Shown here: one piece after another, positions 47,261 through 56,452 of the stretch
How positions within the stretch are numbered: position 1 is the first letter of the stretch
How the letters are laid out: every line of letters begins with the position of its first letter
Assembly (NCBI RefSeq): GCF_019668465.1
Contig: NZ_AP024828.1
Span: 682,001-746,000, forward strand
DNA from: Mycobacterium senriense
GTDB lineage: Bacteria > Actinomycetota > Actinomycetes > Mycobacteriales > Mycobacteriaceae
Direction: 5' to 3'
DNA: 64,000 bases
Notes under the pieces: model-generated
Told to the model about the DNA's origin: nothing
Seen by the model: the letters and a program-made list of their open reading frames with translations, nothing else
Database searches by the model: none
Program-made: the position numbers and the translations under genes

Positions 47261-49366
47261 TTACTGGCCCGTCGCCTTCGCGATGATCTCCTTCGACACG
47301 TTCGCCGGCACTTCGGCGTACGAGTCGAAGACCATGGAGTAGTTCGCCCGGCCTTGGGTCTTGGACCGCAGGTCGCCGACGTAGCCGAACATCTCCGACA
47401 GCGGCACATGCGCCTTGACCACGCGCGCACCGCTCCGCTCCTCCATGGCCTGGATCTGGCCACGGCGGGAGTTCAGGTCGCCGATCACGTCGCCCATGTA
47501 GTCCTCGGGCGTGGTGACCTCGACGGCCATGATCGGTTCCAGGATCACCGGCTGGGCTTGCTGCGCAGCCTTTTTCAGCACCTGGGAACCGGCGATCTTG
47601 AAGGCCATTTCCGACGAGTCGACCTCGTGGAACGCCCCGTCGAGCAGGGTGACCTTCAAGTTCACCAGCGGGTAGCCGGCCAGCACGCCGTACTGCATGG
47701 CGTCCTGCGCACCGGCGTCCACCGATGGGATGTACTCACGCGGGATGCGGCCACCGGTGACCTTGTTCTCGAATTCGTAGGTAGCACCGTCCTCGCCGTG
47801 GAACGGCTCGAGGCTGATCAGCACCTTCGCGAACTGGCCGGAGCCGCCCGTCTGCTTCTTGTGGGTGAACTCGACCTTTTCCACCGTCCGCTTGATGGTC
47901 TCCTTGTAGGCCACCTGCGGCTTGCCGACGTTCGCCTCGACCTTGAACTCGCGGCGCATCCGGTCGACCAGGATGTCCAGGTGCAACTCACCCATCCCGC
48001 CGATCACGGTCTGGCCGGTCTCTGCGTCCTGGTGGACCTTGAACGTCGGGTCTTCCTCGGCGAGCTTCTGGATCGACAGGCTCAGCTTCTCCTGGTCGCT
48101 CTTCGTCTTGGGCTCGATGGCCACCTCGATGACCGGGTCGGGGAAGGTCATCGACTCCAGCACGACCTGCTGGTTCGGGTCGCTCAGGGTGTCACCGGTG
48201 GTGGTGTCCTTCAGGCCGATCACCGCATAGATGTGACCGGCCGACGCGGTCTCCACCGGGTTCTCCTTGTTGGAGTGCATCTGGAACAGCTTGCCCAGCC
48301 GCTCCTTCTTGCCCTTGGTGGCGTTGATGACCTGGCTGCCGGAGTCGACCTTGCCCGAGTACACCCGGACGTAGGTCAGCTTGCCGAAGAACGGGTGCGT
48401 CGCGACCTTGAACGCCAGCGCGGAGAACGGCTCGTCGGTCGACGGGTTGCGCGTGACCTCTTCGTCCTCCTTGCCCGGCACGTGGCCGACGGCCGGCGGC
48501 ACGTCCAGCGGCGACGGCAGGTAGTCGATGACGGCGTCCAGCATGGGCTGCACGCCCTTGTTCTTGAACGCGCTGCCGCACAGCACCGGGTAGGCCTCCG
48601 AGCTGATCGTCAGCTTGCGGATGGCGCCCTTGATCTCCTCGACCGTGAGCTCTTCGCCGCCGAGATACTTCTCCAGCAGCGTCTCGTCGGTCTCGGCGAC
48701 GGCCTCGAGCAGCTTGGTGCGGTACTCGTCGGCCTTCTCGGCCAGCTCGGCCGGGATCTCGATGGTGTCGTAGGTCTCGCCCAGCTTCGTCTCGCCGCGC
48801 CACACCTTGGCGTTCATCTCGACCAGGTCGACGATGCCCTCGAAGTCACCCTCGGAGCCGACGGGCAGCTGAATCGGGATGGCGTTGGCGCCGAGGCGCT
48901 CCTCCATGGTCTTCACCGAGAAGTAGAAGTCGGCGCCGATCTTGTCCATCTTGTTGACGAAGCAGATGCGCGGGACGTCGTACTTGTCGGCCTGCCGCCA
49001 CACCTGCTCGGACTGCGGCTCGACACCCTCCTTGCCGTCGAAAACGGCCACGGCACCGTCGAGCACGCGCAGGCTGCGCTCCACCTCGACGGTGAAGTCG
49101 ACGTGCCCGGGGGTGTCGATGATGTTGATCTGGTTGTCTTTCCAGAAGCAGGTGGTAGCCGCGGAGGTGATGGTGATCCCCCGCTCCTGCTCCTGCTCCA
49201 TCCAGTCCATGGTGGCGGCGCCGTCGTGCACCTCACCGATCTTGTAGCTGATACCGGTGTAGTAGAGGATGCGCTCGGTCGTCGTCGTCTTGCCGGCGTC
49301 GATGTGCGCCATGATGCCGATGTTGCGGACCTTGGTCAGGTCGGTCAGCACGTCCTTCTGTGCCAC
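47261..49366 (-). CDS. fusA: Elongation factor G
   Basis: 701 residues from GTG 49366. G1 AHIDAGKT (20-27), DTPGH at 84-88, NKMD at 138-141 and the domain IV loop [19 protein letters not shown] are all standard. EF-G drives translocation and, with RRF, ribosome recycling. It is 83 bp after rpsG and is the copy in the str operon (fusA1 of M. tuberculosis). Confidence 0.99.
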   Translation of the reverse strand: MAQKDVLTDLTKVRNIGIMAHIDAGKTTTTERILYYTGISYKIGEVHDGAATMDWMEQEQERGITITSAATTCFWKDNQINIIDTPGHVDFTVEVERSLRVLDGAVAVFDGKEGVEPQSEQVWRQADKYDVPRICFVNKMDKIGADFYFSVKTMEERLGANAIPIQLPVGSEGDFEGIVDLVEMNAKVWRGETKLGETYDTIEIPAELAEKADEYRTKLLEAVAETDETLLEKYLGGEELTVEEIKGAIRKLTISSEAYPVLCGSAFKNKGVQPMLDAVIDYLPSPLDVPPAVGHVPGKEDEEVTRNPSTDEPFSALAFKVATHPFFGKLTYVRVYSGKVDSGSQVINATKGKKERLGKLFQMHSNKENPVETASAGHIYAVIGLKDTTTGDTLSDPNQQVVLESMTFPDPVIEVAIEPKTKSDQEKLSLSIQKLAEEDPTFKVHQDAETGQTVIGGMGELHLDILVDRMRREFKVEANVGKPQVAYKETIKRTVEKVEFTHKKQTGGSGQFAKVLISLEPFHGEDGATYEFENKVTGGRIPREYIPSVDAGAQDAMQYGVLAGYPLVNLKVTLLDGAFHEVDSSEMAFKIAGSQVLKKAAQQAQPVILEPIMAVEVTTPEDYMGDVIGDLNSRRGQIQAMEERSGARVVKAHVPLSEMFGYVGDLRSKTQGRANYSMVFDSYAEVPANVSKEIIAKATGQ

Positions 49367-49449
49367 AGAAGTCTTCCCACTCTTTCGATTGCTTGGTTAT
49401 TCGCTGTCGCTTTGCGCCCGGCCACCCTGCCTTGACGCGGTTGGAGCCC

Positions 49450-49920
49450 CTACCAGCGATAGTGCGCGAAGGCGCGGTTGGCCTCGGCCATCTTGTGGGT
49501 GTCCTCGCGCCGCTTGACGGCGGCACCGAGGCCATTGCTGGCATCCAGGATCTCGTTGGCCAGCCGCTCGACCATGGTCTTCTCGCGGCGTTGCTTGGAG
49601 AAGCTGACCAACCAACGCAGTGCCAGCGTCACGGAGCGATCCGGACGCACCTCGACGGGGACCTGGTACGTAGCGCCACCGACGCGGCGGCTGCGCACCT
49701 CGAGGGAGGGCTTGACGTTGTCCATTGCGCGCTTGAGCGTGATCACCGGGTCGGTACCTGTCTTCTCCCGGGCGTTTTCGAGCGCTCCATAAACAATGCG
49801 TTCGGCCAGCGATTTCTTCCCGTCCAGCAGAACCTTGTTCACCAGCTGCGTCACCAGCTGCGAGCCGTAGACCGGGTCATTGACCAACGGACGCTTCGGC
49901 GCGGGCCCCTTGCGCGGCAT
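49450..49920 (-). CDS. rpsG: 30S ribosomal protein S7
   Basis: 156 residues. [56 protein letters not shown] (shortened: [16 protein letters not shown]) and AFAHYRW at the end are canonical. S7 nucleates the 30S head and touches the E site. Its ATG overlaps the rpsL stop by one base. Confidence 0.98.
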   Translation of the reverse strand: MPRKGPAPKRPLVNDPVYGSQLVTQLVNKVLLDGKKSLAERIVYGALENAREKTGTDPVITLKRAMDNVKPSLEVRSRRVGGATYQVPVEVRPDRSVTLALRWLVSFSKQRREKTMVERLANEILDASNGLGAAVKRREDTHKMAEANRAFAHYRW

Positions 49921-50294
49921 CAGCTCTTCTCCTTCTTGGCGCCGTAACGGCTGCGAGCCTGCTTGCGGTTCTTGACACCCTGGGTGTCAAGCGAACCGCG
50001 GATGATCTTGTACCGGACACCGGGCAGGTCCTTCACCCGACCACCGCGCACCAGCACCATCGAGTGCTCCTGCAGGTTGTGGCCCTCGCCGGGGATGTAT
50101 GCGGTGACCTCAACCTGGCTGGTCAGCTTCACGCGGGCGACCTTCCGAAGCGCCGAGTTCGGCTTCTTCGGGGTGGTGGTGTACACGCGGGTGCATACGC
50201 CACGGCGCTGCGGGCTGCCCTTCAGGGCCGCGGTCTTGACCTTGGCGACCTTGTCGCGGCGACCCTTGCGGACCAGCTGCTGAATGGTTGGCAT
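49920..50294 (-). CDS. rpsL: 30S ribosomal protein S12
   Basis: 124 residues. The decoding loops are [11 protein letters not shown] at the N-terminus, [17 protein letters not shown] with Lys43, and [14 protein letters not shown] with Lys88. Both lysines, whose change gives streptomycin resistance in mycobacteria, are wild type. First gene of the str operon. Confidence 0.99.
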
Positions 50295-50575
50295 CTACCG
50301 GCTTTCTGTGTTCGTGTTCGGCATACTTCTAGCGTTTTCAAGTCTGTGTACTGCAGTTATGTCCGGCCGCATCACCCCGCGTCCGGGTGTGTCGCATGCG
50401 CTGCGCATCGGACCTTGTCCGATGCTCCGTGGACACGCGAATTCGCCCGGCATCCACTCCCTTACGGTTAGGCGCCGTAAGCCGCCAGGCACGAGGGACC
50501 ACAATACCCGCCGCCGGTCTCGCAGGTCAAAGCGACGGCGGCGCCGGCCGGGCGCCGGGCGTCGCCGCTATCGGA
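50295..50575 (-). promoter_or_regulatory. Leader region of the str operon
   Basis: 281 bp between the TetR gene and rpsL. It contains a perfect 9-bp stem GCATCGGAC-CTT-GTCCGATGC (50405-50425) and a second stem CTTACGG-TTAGGCG-CCGTAAG (50461-50481). Either could end the tetR transcript or fold in the rpsL leader. No promoter pair was clear enough to mark; no ORF seen. Confidence 0.45.
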
Positions 50576-51220
50576 CTAGTAGCGCGCGCCATCGGCGGCG
50601 GTGCGCCTTTCCAGGCCGGCCGCCAACCGCAACACCATGTCAGAGAACAGCGCGTCGGTGTCGATCTCGTCCATCACACCCGTCATCTCCAGCAAAACGA
50701 AGCCGTGCAGCGCGGACCAGAACTCCAGCGACGCGTGGAAGGCCGCCTCGCCGTCCAGACCGTAGGAGGACAGCACGGCGATCACCGGCGCGGCCGCGCC
50801 GCGGGTGGCGGCGGTGTACTCGGGATCGTCACCGCCGAACGGCATCCGGGTGAAGGCCGAGTAGCGACCCGGATGGTGGTGGGCGTAGCTCCGGTAGGCC
50901 CCGGCCATCACCAGCACCGCGTCGTCGCGGGCGCGGCCCTGGCCGACCCGGTTGAGCATCGTGATGATGTCGTCGATGACGCGGATCCGCACCGCGCGCC
51001 GCAGGTCTTCCAGGCTGTCGACGTGGTTGTACAGCGACGGCCCCTTGGTGCCCAGCTGCATCGCCAGCGCGTTGATGGTCAGGGCGTCCCAGCCCTCGCG
51101 GTCCAGGAACGTCAGGGCGCCGTCGATGATCCCGTCCCGGCTGAGCTTGGCCGGACGGGAGGCGGGCCGCCCCGCGCGTTGGCGCCCGGCCGCCGGCGGC
51201 GGATCCGGTGGAGCTGCCAT
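50576..51220 (-). CDS. TetR-family transcriptional regulator
   Basis: 214 residues from ATG 51220 (AAGGGCG upstream); the frame is open to 51361. A basic proline-rich start leads to the DNA-binding domain (KLSRDGIIDGALTFLDREGWDALTINALAMQLGTKGPSLYNHVDS; recognition helix near 55-66). The C-terminal half (YTAATRGAAAPVIAVLSSYGLDGEAAFHASLEFWSALHGF region) is the TetR_C_33-like ligand domain. Corresponds to Rv0681. It is divergent from the DUF3060 genes with an operator-like palindrome between. Confidence 0.88.
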   Translation of the reverse strand: MAAPPDPPPAAGRQRAGRPASRPAKLSRDGIIDGALTFLDREGWDALTINALAMQLGTKGPSLYNHVDSLEDLRRAVRIRVIDDIITMLNRVGQGRARDDAVLVMAGAYRSYAHHHPGRYSAFTRMPFGGDDPEYTAATRGAAAPVIAVLSSYGLDGEAAFHASLEFWSALHGFVLLEMTGVMDEIDTDALFSDMVLRLAAGLERRTAADGARY

Positions 51221-51256
51221 GGCGGTCGCCCTTCGATTGGTGAACGGATTGCGGTT

Positions 51257-51273
51257 AACTAATGACTCTAGTT
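51257..51273. promoter_or_regulatory. Candidate operator between tetR and DUF3060 genes
   Basis: AACTA-ATGACTC-TAGTT, a 17-bp inverted repeat with 5-bp arms, lies 37 bases before the tetR ATG. Its AT content contrasts with the surroundings, and it is well placed for autoregulation. Confidence 0.45.
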
Positions 51274-51417
51274 GACGCTTGTTCAGAGATGAATCTCCCC
51301 GGAGGCGAGATGAGCGCCCGGCAAAGGAAAACAAAGTCTGCCACCGGGCAGGCGAATGCACGTAATGTCATGCTTGCCTCGTTTCGAGCAGCCGACCCGT
51401 CCAAGAGGGGGCCCGCA

Positions 51418-51783
51418 GTGAAGTGGACGACTGTCGCCGGCTCAGTGGCGGTCTGTGTCCTCGCCGTCGTCGCCCTACCGGGGGTCGCGCATGCCAAGAA
51501 CGGTGACACCCACATCATCGGGCAGGACATCGAGCAGACGATCGACTGCAACGACGCCACGCTCATGGTCAACGGCACCGGTATCAACGTCACCGCGCTG
51601 GGCAACTGCTACGCCGTGACGGTGATGGGCTCGTCGAACACCGTCATCGCCGACTCGGTGTCACACGACATCACCGTGTACGGCTACAACCAGACTGTGT
51701 TCTACAAAAGCGGTCAGCCCGCCCTGTGGGACCGTGGCCGCGAACTGGGCATGACCAACCGGCTCCAGCAGGTGCCGGGCTAA
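51418..51783 (+). CDS. Secreted DUF3060 protein
   Basis: 121 residues from GTG 51418, with AGAGGGGG upstream. A signal peptide KWTTVAGSVAVCVLAVVALPGVAHA ends at AHA, giving a secreted protein of about 95 residues. The mature part has the DUF3060 pattern of short beta strands with N-G and N-T turns (ATLMVNGTGINVTALGNCYAVTVMGSSNTVIADSV), likely a small beta-helix. Two cysteines (DCN, NCY) could form a disulfide. Corresponds to Rv0680c. It forms a pair with the next gene, 42 bp downstream. Function unknown. Confidence 0.85.
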   Translation: MKWTTVAGSVAVCVLAVVALPGVAHAKNGDTHIIGQDIEQTIDCNDATLMVNGTGINVTALGNCYAVTVMGSSNTVIADSVSHDITVYGYNQTVFYKSGQPALWDRGRELGMTNRLQQVPG

Positions 51784-51825
51784 ACCGCGGCAACACAACA
51801 ACATCCGATCAAGAATCGAGGAACC

Positions 51826-52311
51826 ATGCCCGCCTACATCCGTGACCGCTCGCTGCGCCTGGCCGTGCTCGCCGTGACACCGGCCGCCGCCGCCCTGGTG
51901 CTGGCCGGCTGCAGTTCGACGGCCAACCCGCCGGCGGGGTCCTCGACGACCACCACCAAGAGCAGCGCGACGACCAGTGCGGGCGCCGCACCGACGACGG
52001 GATCGAGCGGGGCGAGCACCACCGCGTCCATCGAGATCGGCAACACGATCAACTACGGATCGATGGGCACCACCACCACCCTGGACTGCGCCACCGGCAA
52101 GTCGCTGAACGTCGGCGGCTCGGACAACAACCTGACCGTCACCGGCACCTGTGAGACGGCCACCGTCAGCGGCACCAACAACAAGATCACGTTCGACAAG
52201 GTGAACACCCGCATCACCGTGCTGGGGATGAACAACACCATCACCTACAAGGACGGTGACCCCAAGGTCGACAAGATCGGCCAGAGCAACACGATCAACA
52301 AGGGCAGCTGA
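51826..52311 (+). CDS. Threonine-rich DUF3060 lipoprotein
   Basis: 161 residues. The lipobox VLAGC places the lipidated cysteine at position 29, so the protein is on the outer face of the membrane. A serine/threonine/alanine-rich linker (about 30-65, possible O-glycosylation) is followed by a DUF3060 beta-repeat domain with N-rich turns (SDNNLTVTG, GTNNKITF, GMNNTITY, GQSNTINK) spaced by about 20 residues. Corresponds to the threonine-rich Rv0679c. Probably works with the secreted partner upstream. Ends 20 bp from the convergent crotonase gene. Confidence 0.87.
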   Translation: MPAYIRDRSLRLAVLAVTPAAAALVLAGCSSTANPPAGSSTTTTKSSATTSAGAAPTTGSSGASTTASIEIGNTINYGSMGTTTTLDCATGKSLNVGGSDNNLTVTGTCETATVSGTNNKITFDKVNTRITVLGMNNTITYKDGDPKVDKIGQSNTINKGS

Positions 52312-52331
52312 CAAGCCGCGTCTACCAGGTG

Positions 52332-53099
52332 CTAGTCGGCCGGCGCCCCGTGCCGTCCCGCGCCCGCCGCGAAGCGTCCCGCCCCTTCGTTCGCCTCCGC
52401 GGCCACCCGCGAGATGCTGGCGAATTCGAAGTCGATCGCGTCGGATTCGGTTGCGCCCCATTGGTGTAACGCCGAGAGCCGGTCGGAGCGCAGGCACTGC
52501 TGCGGCAGCGCGGCCAGCTGCGCCGCCAATTCCTCGGCGGCCTGGCGCGACTGCCCCTTGGGCACGACCCGGTTCGCCAACCCGATGGCCAGGGCTTCGT
52601 CGGCGGCCACCGCGCGGCCGGTGAGAATCATGTCCATCGCACGGCTGTGCCCGATCAGCCGGGGCAGCCGGACGGTGCCGCCGTCGATCAGGGGGACGCC
52701 CCAGCGCCGGCAGAACACGCCGAACACGGCATCCTCCTCTACCACCCGCAGGTCACACCAGACGGCCAGTTCCAGGCCGCCGGCGACGGCGTAGCCGCTG
52801 ACCGCGGCGATGACGGGTTTGGACAGCACCATCCGCGTCGGGCCCATCGGGCCCGGGCCGGTGCGGTGCACGGCGTTGGCGTCGGGTGTGCCGAATGCCT
52901 TCAAATCGGCTCCGGCGCAGAAGGTTCCGTTGTCGCCACACAGCACGGCCACCGACGCGGTGTCGTCGCGGTCGAACTCCTCGAAGGCGGAATACAGCGC
53001 GGCGGCCGTCGGGCCGTTGACCGCGTTGCGGGCAGCCGGCCGGTCGATGACGACCGTGGTCACCGGGCCGTTGCGCTCGATCCGCACCGGTTCACTCAT
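52332..53099 (-). CDS. echA5: Enoyl-CoA hydratase/isomerase family protein (EchA5-like)
   Basis: 255 residues of the crotonase fold. Oxyanion-hole segments are FCAGADLKAFG and AVSGYAVAGGLELA. At the position of the first catalytic glutamate of true hydratases the sequence is FCRRWGVPLIDGGTVRLP, so the standard Glu is missing; the enzyme may do isomerisation, racemisation or another CoA-thioester reaction. The GTG/ATG start overlaps the PaaX-type regulator by four bases. Name by position (Rv0675). Confidence 0.85.
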   Translation of the reverse strand: MSEPVRIERNGPVTTVVIDRPAARNAVNGPTAAALYSAFEEFDRDDTASVAVLCGDNGTFCAGADLKAFGTPDANAVHRTGPGPMGPTRMVLSKPVIAAVSGYAVAGGLELAVWCDLRVVEEDAVFGVFCRRWGVPLIDGGTVRLPRLIGHSRAMDMILTGRAVAADEALAIGLANRVVPKGQSRQAAEELAAQLAALPQQCLRSDRLSALHQWGATESDAIDFEFASISRVAAEANEGAGRFAAGAGRHGAPAD

Positions 53100-53815
53100 G
53101 TCGCCTCCGCAAATAGTGGTTCGCGCCGCCGCAGCAGCTCAGCGGCAAAGTCGTGGTAGGCCGCCCGCAGCCGGGCGCCGGGCCAGTCGTCCGGCAGCAG
53201 CTCGGCTGGCAGCACCGGGTCGGTGAGCAGGTGGCGCACCATCGCCGCGGCCACCAGAAAACGGCCGGGAATGTCTGGCGCGGACGCCATCTCGTCGAGC
53301 AGTCGATGGCCGGTCTGGGCCCAGGCGGGCAGGTCCCACAGCTGCGCGGCCAGCTCGGCGGGGTCGTCGTCGCGCGCCCGCAGCACCCTCGCCTGGGCGG
53401 TGATCTCGGGCCCGGGCTCCGCCTCGATGTTGTCGGGCCGCATCCACACCCCTTCGCGAAGCTCACCGAAACGCTTGTCGTGCAAGGTGATTCGCAGCGC
53501 CGCGCGGGTGCGCGCGTCATTTCCGACGCTGGTCACGATCAGCGTGACCCACTCGCCGCTCCACGGGTGCACCCGCGGGTCGATGGCGTCGTCCTGGCGC
53601 TTCTGCCGGGCCAGCAGGCGATCGGAGAGCCGGTAGCCGTCGGCGGAGCGGATCAGGTCGCCGGCACCGACCATGCGGGTCAGCGCCACCCGTAGCGTCG
53701 ACTCCTTGATGCCGAAATCGGAAGTGAGCCTGACCAATTCGCTGGCCCGGGCGTGCGCGGGGTGAGCGCCGAGCAGCACACTGAGCACCACCGACCGCGC
53801 CGTCATGTCCGGCAT
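53096..53815 (-). CDS. PaaX-family transcriptional regulator
   Basis: 239 residues. An N-terminal winged helix (ARSVVLSVLLGAHPAHARASELVRLTSDFGIKESTLRVALTRMV, parts only) is followed by the PaaX wing GDLIRSADGYRLSDRLLARQKRQDDAI and the PaaX C-terminal domain (WVTLIVTSVGND, FGELREGVWMRPDN). PaaX proteins repress aromatic/phenylacetyl-CoA or fatty acyl-CoA degradation genes and respond to CoA thioesters. It lies between two crotonase genes with almost no gap (2 bp and a 4-bp overlap), so it likely controls the fadE8-echA4-paaX-echA5 unit. Corresponds to Rv0674. Confidence 0.87.
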   Translation of the reverse strand: MPDMTARSVVLSVLLGAHPAHARASELVRLTSDFGIKESTLRVALTRMVGAGDLIRSADGYRLSDRLLARQKRQDDAIDPRVHPWSGEWVTLIVTSVGNDARTRAALRITLHDKRFGELREGVWMRPDNIEAEPGPEITAQARVLRARDDDPAELAAQLWDLPAWAQTGHRLLDEMASAPDIPGRFLVAAAMVRHLLTDPVLPAELLPDDWPGARLRAAYHDFAAELLRRREPLFAEAT

Positions 53816-53817
53816 GG

Positions 53818-54756
53818 CTACACTCCGGACGCGCGGCGCCCGTGGTCGCCGAACGGTTCGTCGCGGTGCCGCACCGCCTCACGGAATCCGTGCTCGACCG
53901 CGTCCGCGACGAAGGCGTGCCCCTCGGGCGTGTGCCGGGCTACCCCGTCGAAAACCGTGCTGACCATCCGGCTGGTCGCCACGCCCTGTTGCAGGAGAGC
54001 GGAATTCAGCGCGAGCTTGACCATGATCAGCTGGTTTACCGGCACCGCGGCGATCCGCTCGACCAACCGCTCGGTGCGCTCGTCGAGGTCCGCCGGTTCC
54101 GGTGCCTCGACCGCCCATCCCCACTCGGCGGCCTGCGCCCCGGTGATGCAATCACCGGTGAACAACAACCTTTTCGCGCGCTGGTCGCCCAGGCGGTGCG
54201 CCCACAGCCCGGCCGCCGGGACGCCCCACACCCGGGTCGGTGGGTAGCCGATCTTGGCGTCGGCGGCGGCGATCACCTGATCGGCGTGCAGCGCGATGTC
54301 GGTGCCGCCGGCCACGCAATAGCCGTGGATCTTGACCACCGTCGGCTTGTCGGCGTGCATGAGGCTGGAGAAGCCCCGCACGAAGCGACTCATCATCTGA
54401 TAGTCGATCATGGGATCCCATGGCTGATCGGCCAAATGGTTGACCGCCTGGGTCTTTCCGTCCAGCACGGTGCCCTGGTACCCGCCGGTGCCGCCGGCCG
54501 AGCCGGTGCGATCGGCGTAGGCACTCAGGTCGAAGCCCGCGCAGAACCCCTCGCCGCGACCGGACACCACGATGACGTGCACGTTCGGGTCGAGGTCGGC
54601 GCGCTCCACCAACGCCGAGAGTTCAAGCGGGGTGTCCGCGACGATCGCGTTGCCCTTGTCGGGCCGGTTGAACGTGATGCGCGCAACCCGATCGGTGACC
54701 TCGTAGGTCATCGTTTTGAGGTTGTCGAAGTCGACCGGCCTGATCGCGTGAGTCAT
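53818..54756 (-). CDS. echA4: Enoyl-CoA hydratase family protein EchA4
   Basis: 312 residues from ATG 54756. FNRPDKGNAI, GRGEGFCAGFDLSAY and IHGYCVAGGTDIALHAD are crotonase motifs with the oxyanion hole. The usual glutamate region reads IGYPPTRVWGVPAAGL, so the catalytic Glu of classical hydratases is absent. The protein is 50 residues longer than usual, with an insertion around 95-130. It is 8 bp after fadE8, which fits a role in the next step of acyl-CoA breakdown. Length equals that of Rv0673 as remembered. Confidence 0.88.
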   Translation of the reverse strand: MTHAIRPVDFDNLKTMTYEVTDRVARITFNRPDKGNAIVADTPLELSALVERADLDPNVHVIVVSGRGEGFCAGFDLSAYADRTGSAGGTGGYQGTVLDGKTQAVNHLADQPWDPMIDYQMMSRFVRGFSSLMHADKPTVVKIHGYCVAGGTDIALHADQVIAAADAKIGYPPTRVWGVPAAGLWAHRLGDQRAKRLLFTGDCITGAQAAEWGWAVEAPEPADLDERTERLVERIAAVPVNQLIMVKLALNSALLQQGVATSRMVSTVFDGVARHTPEGHAFVADAVEHGFREAVRHRDEPFGDHGRRASGV

Positions 54757-54764
54757 ATTGTGGC

Positions 54765-56393
54765 TCAGCCCTTTACCAGCGCCCGCTCCAGGATCGGTGC
54801 GAGGTCGAGCCCGTCGGGCATGGTCCCGAAGGCACCGCCCCACTGCCGGTCGAGGCGGGTGGTCAGGAATGCCTCGGCGACGGCCGGGTGGCCGTGGCGC
54901 ACCAGCAGCGAGCCCTGCAGCGCGAGGCAGATGTCTTCGGCCACCTTGCGGCCGCGATACTGGATGGTCTCCAAGTCGGCCAGCTGATCGCGCAGCCGCG
55001 TGACATGGTTGGCCAGGCGCGGATCCTGACCCGCGGCGTCGGCGAGCTCGTCGAACAGCACCTCGACGCACTCGGGGCGAGTTGCCATGGCGCGCAACGT
55101 GTCCAGCGCGCTGACGTTGCCCGAGCCCTCCCAGATGCCCATCAGCGGCGCCTCCCGGTACAGCCGCGGCATGCCGGAGTCCTCGACATAGCCGTTGCCG
55201 CCCAGACATTCCAGCGCCTCGGCCGCGTGCGGCGTGGAACGCTTGCACACCCAGTACTTGCTGGCCGCCAGGCCGATGCGCCGCAGCAGCGCTTCGGTCT
55301 GGTCGCCGCGCACGGCCTTGTCGGTGGCGCCGGCCATCCGCATCGCGACCATGGTGGCCGCCTCCGCCTCGACCGCCAGGTCGGCCAGCACGTTGCGCAT
55401 CAGCGGCTGATCAATCAGGTAGGCGCCGAAGGCCTTTCGGTGCTGGGCGTGGTAGATCGCCCGGGTCAGACCGCTGCGCATGCTGGTGGCGCTGCCCAGC
55501 GTGCAATCCAGCCGGGTGAGGTTGACCATCTCGATGATGGTGGGCACGCCGCGCCCTTCCTCGCCCACCAGCCACGCGATCGCGCCGTCGTATTCGACCT
55601 CGCTGGACGCGTTGGCGTGGTTGCCGAGCTTGTCCTTGAGGCGCTGCAGGAACATTCGATTGCGGGTGCCGTCGGGCAGGACGCGGGGCAGCATGAAGCA
55701 GGACAGCCCGCCCGGCGCCTGCGCCAGCACCAGGAAGATGTCGCACATCGGCGCCGAGGTGAACCACTTGTGACCGGTCAGGCGGTAGGTGCCGTCGGCG
55801 TTGGGGGTCGCCTGGGTGGTGCCGGCGCGCACGTCGGAGCCGCCCTGTTTTTCGGTCATCGACATGCCCGCGGTGATGCCCGGCTTGGTGGTGGCCAGCC
55901 TGAGCTCGGGGTCGTATTCGCGGCTGGTCAGCAGTGGTTCGTACACCTTGGCCAACTCGGGGTTGAAGCGCAGCGCCGGAACGACGGCATATGTCATCGA
56001 GATCGGGCAGATGTGGCCCGGCTCGACCGTCCACACCGACGTCTTGGCGGCGCGGACGACGTGCGCACCCGGGCGCTCGTCGGCCCACGGCGCGGCGTGC
56101 ATGCCGTGGGCAACCGCCGCGCGCATCAGTTCGTGGTAGGCCGGGTCGTATTCGACCTCGTCGACACGGTGACCGTTGCGGTCGTGGGTGTGCAGGACGG
56201 GCCGGTTGCGGTCGGCGAGCTCGCCCCACCGCTGCGCCTGGTGGGTGGCCGACAGCGCGCCGACCTCGTTCACCTCGTCCAGGCCCCACTGCCCGCCCTC
56301 GCGGATCAGGGCCTCGATCAGCACCGCGGAGCTGGCGGGGTTGTGGTTTTCCAGGGGCGGGACCTGGTTGGTGACGACATGGGTGTCCGACAT
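54765..56393 (-). CDS. fadE8: Acyl-CoA dehydrogenase FadE8 (AidB-like)
   Basis: 542 residues. It belongs to the longer AidB-like acyl-CoA dehydrogenases: TEKQGGSDVRAGTTQA and GHKWFTSAPMCDIFLVLA form the FAD-binding beta domain, and YREAPLMGIWEGSGNVSALD holds the C-terminal catalytic region. It should oxidise an acyl-CoA to the enoyl-CoA for the crotonases downstream, although AidB-type members can differ. A -10 TAACAT lies seven bases before the ATG and a -35 TTGTGC 16 bases further, so the mRNA is probably leaderless. Corresponds to Rv0672. Confidence 0.92.
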   Translation of the reverse strand: MSDTHVVTNQVPPLENHNPASSAVLIEALIREGGQWGLDEVNEVGALSATHQAQRWGELADRNRPVLHTHDRNGHRVDEVEYDPAYHELMRAAVAHGMHAAPWADERPGAHVVRAAKTSVWTVEPGHICPISMTYAVVPALRFNPELAKVYEPLLTSREYDPELRLATTKPGITAGMSMTEKQGGSDVRAGTTQATPNADGTYRLTGHKWFTSAPMCDIFLVLAQAPGGLSCFMLPRVLPDGTRNRMFLQRLKDKLGNHANASSEVEYDGAIAWLVGEEGRGVPTIIEMVNLTRLDCTLGSATSMRSGLTRAIYHAQHRKAFGAYLIDQPLMRNVLADLAVEAEAATMVAMRMAGATDKAVRGDQTEALLRRIGLAASKYWVCKRSTPHAAEALECLGGNGYVEDSGMPRLYREAPLMGIWEGSGNVSALDTLRAMATRPECVEVLFDELADAAGQDPRLANHVTRLRDQLADLETIQYRGRKVAEDICLALQGSLLVRHGHPAVAEAFLTTRLDRQWGGAFGTMPDGLDLAPILERALVKG

Positions 56394-56400
56394 GCCACCA

Positions 56401-56439
56401 ATGTTACAGTTTCCCGACAGTTGCACAAGAGTTGTAACA
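56401..56439 (-). promoter_or_regulatory. fadE8 promoter and flanking inverted repeat
   Basis: Minus strand: TTGTGC (56428-56423), 16 bases, TAACAT (56406-56401), then seven bases to the ATG. TGTTACA (56402-56408) and TGTAACA (56433-56439) form a 7-bp inverted repeat around the promoter, a possible operator for the PaaX-type or a TetR regulator. Confidence 0.55.
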
Positions 56440-56452
56440 GCCGAGGGAGCGG

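Noticed and set aside
47174..49435. Plus-strand 753-codon frame opposite fusA
   Set aside because: Antisense shadow of fusA; leucine/valine/arginine/histidine-rich with no domain.
56401..56439. KstR box in front of fadE8
   Set aside because: The inverted repeat TGTTACA/TGTAACA does not fit the TNNAACNNGTTNNA pattern, unlike the site at 44147-44160.
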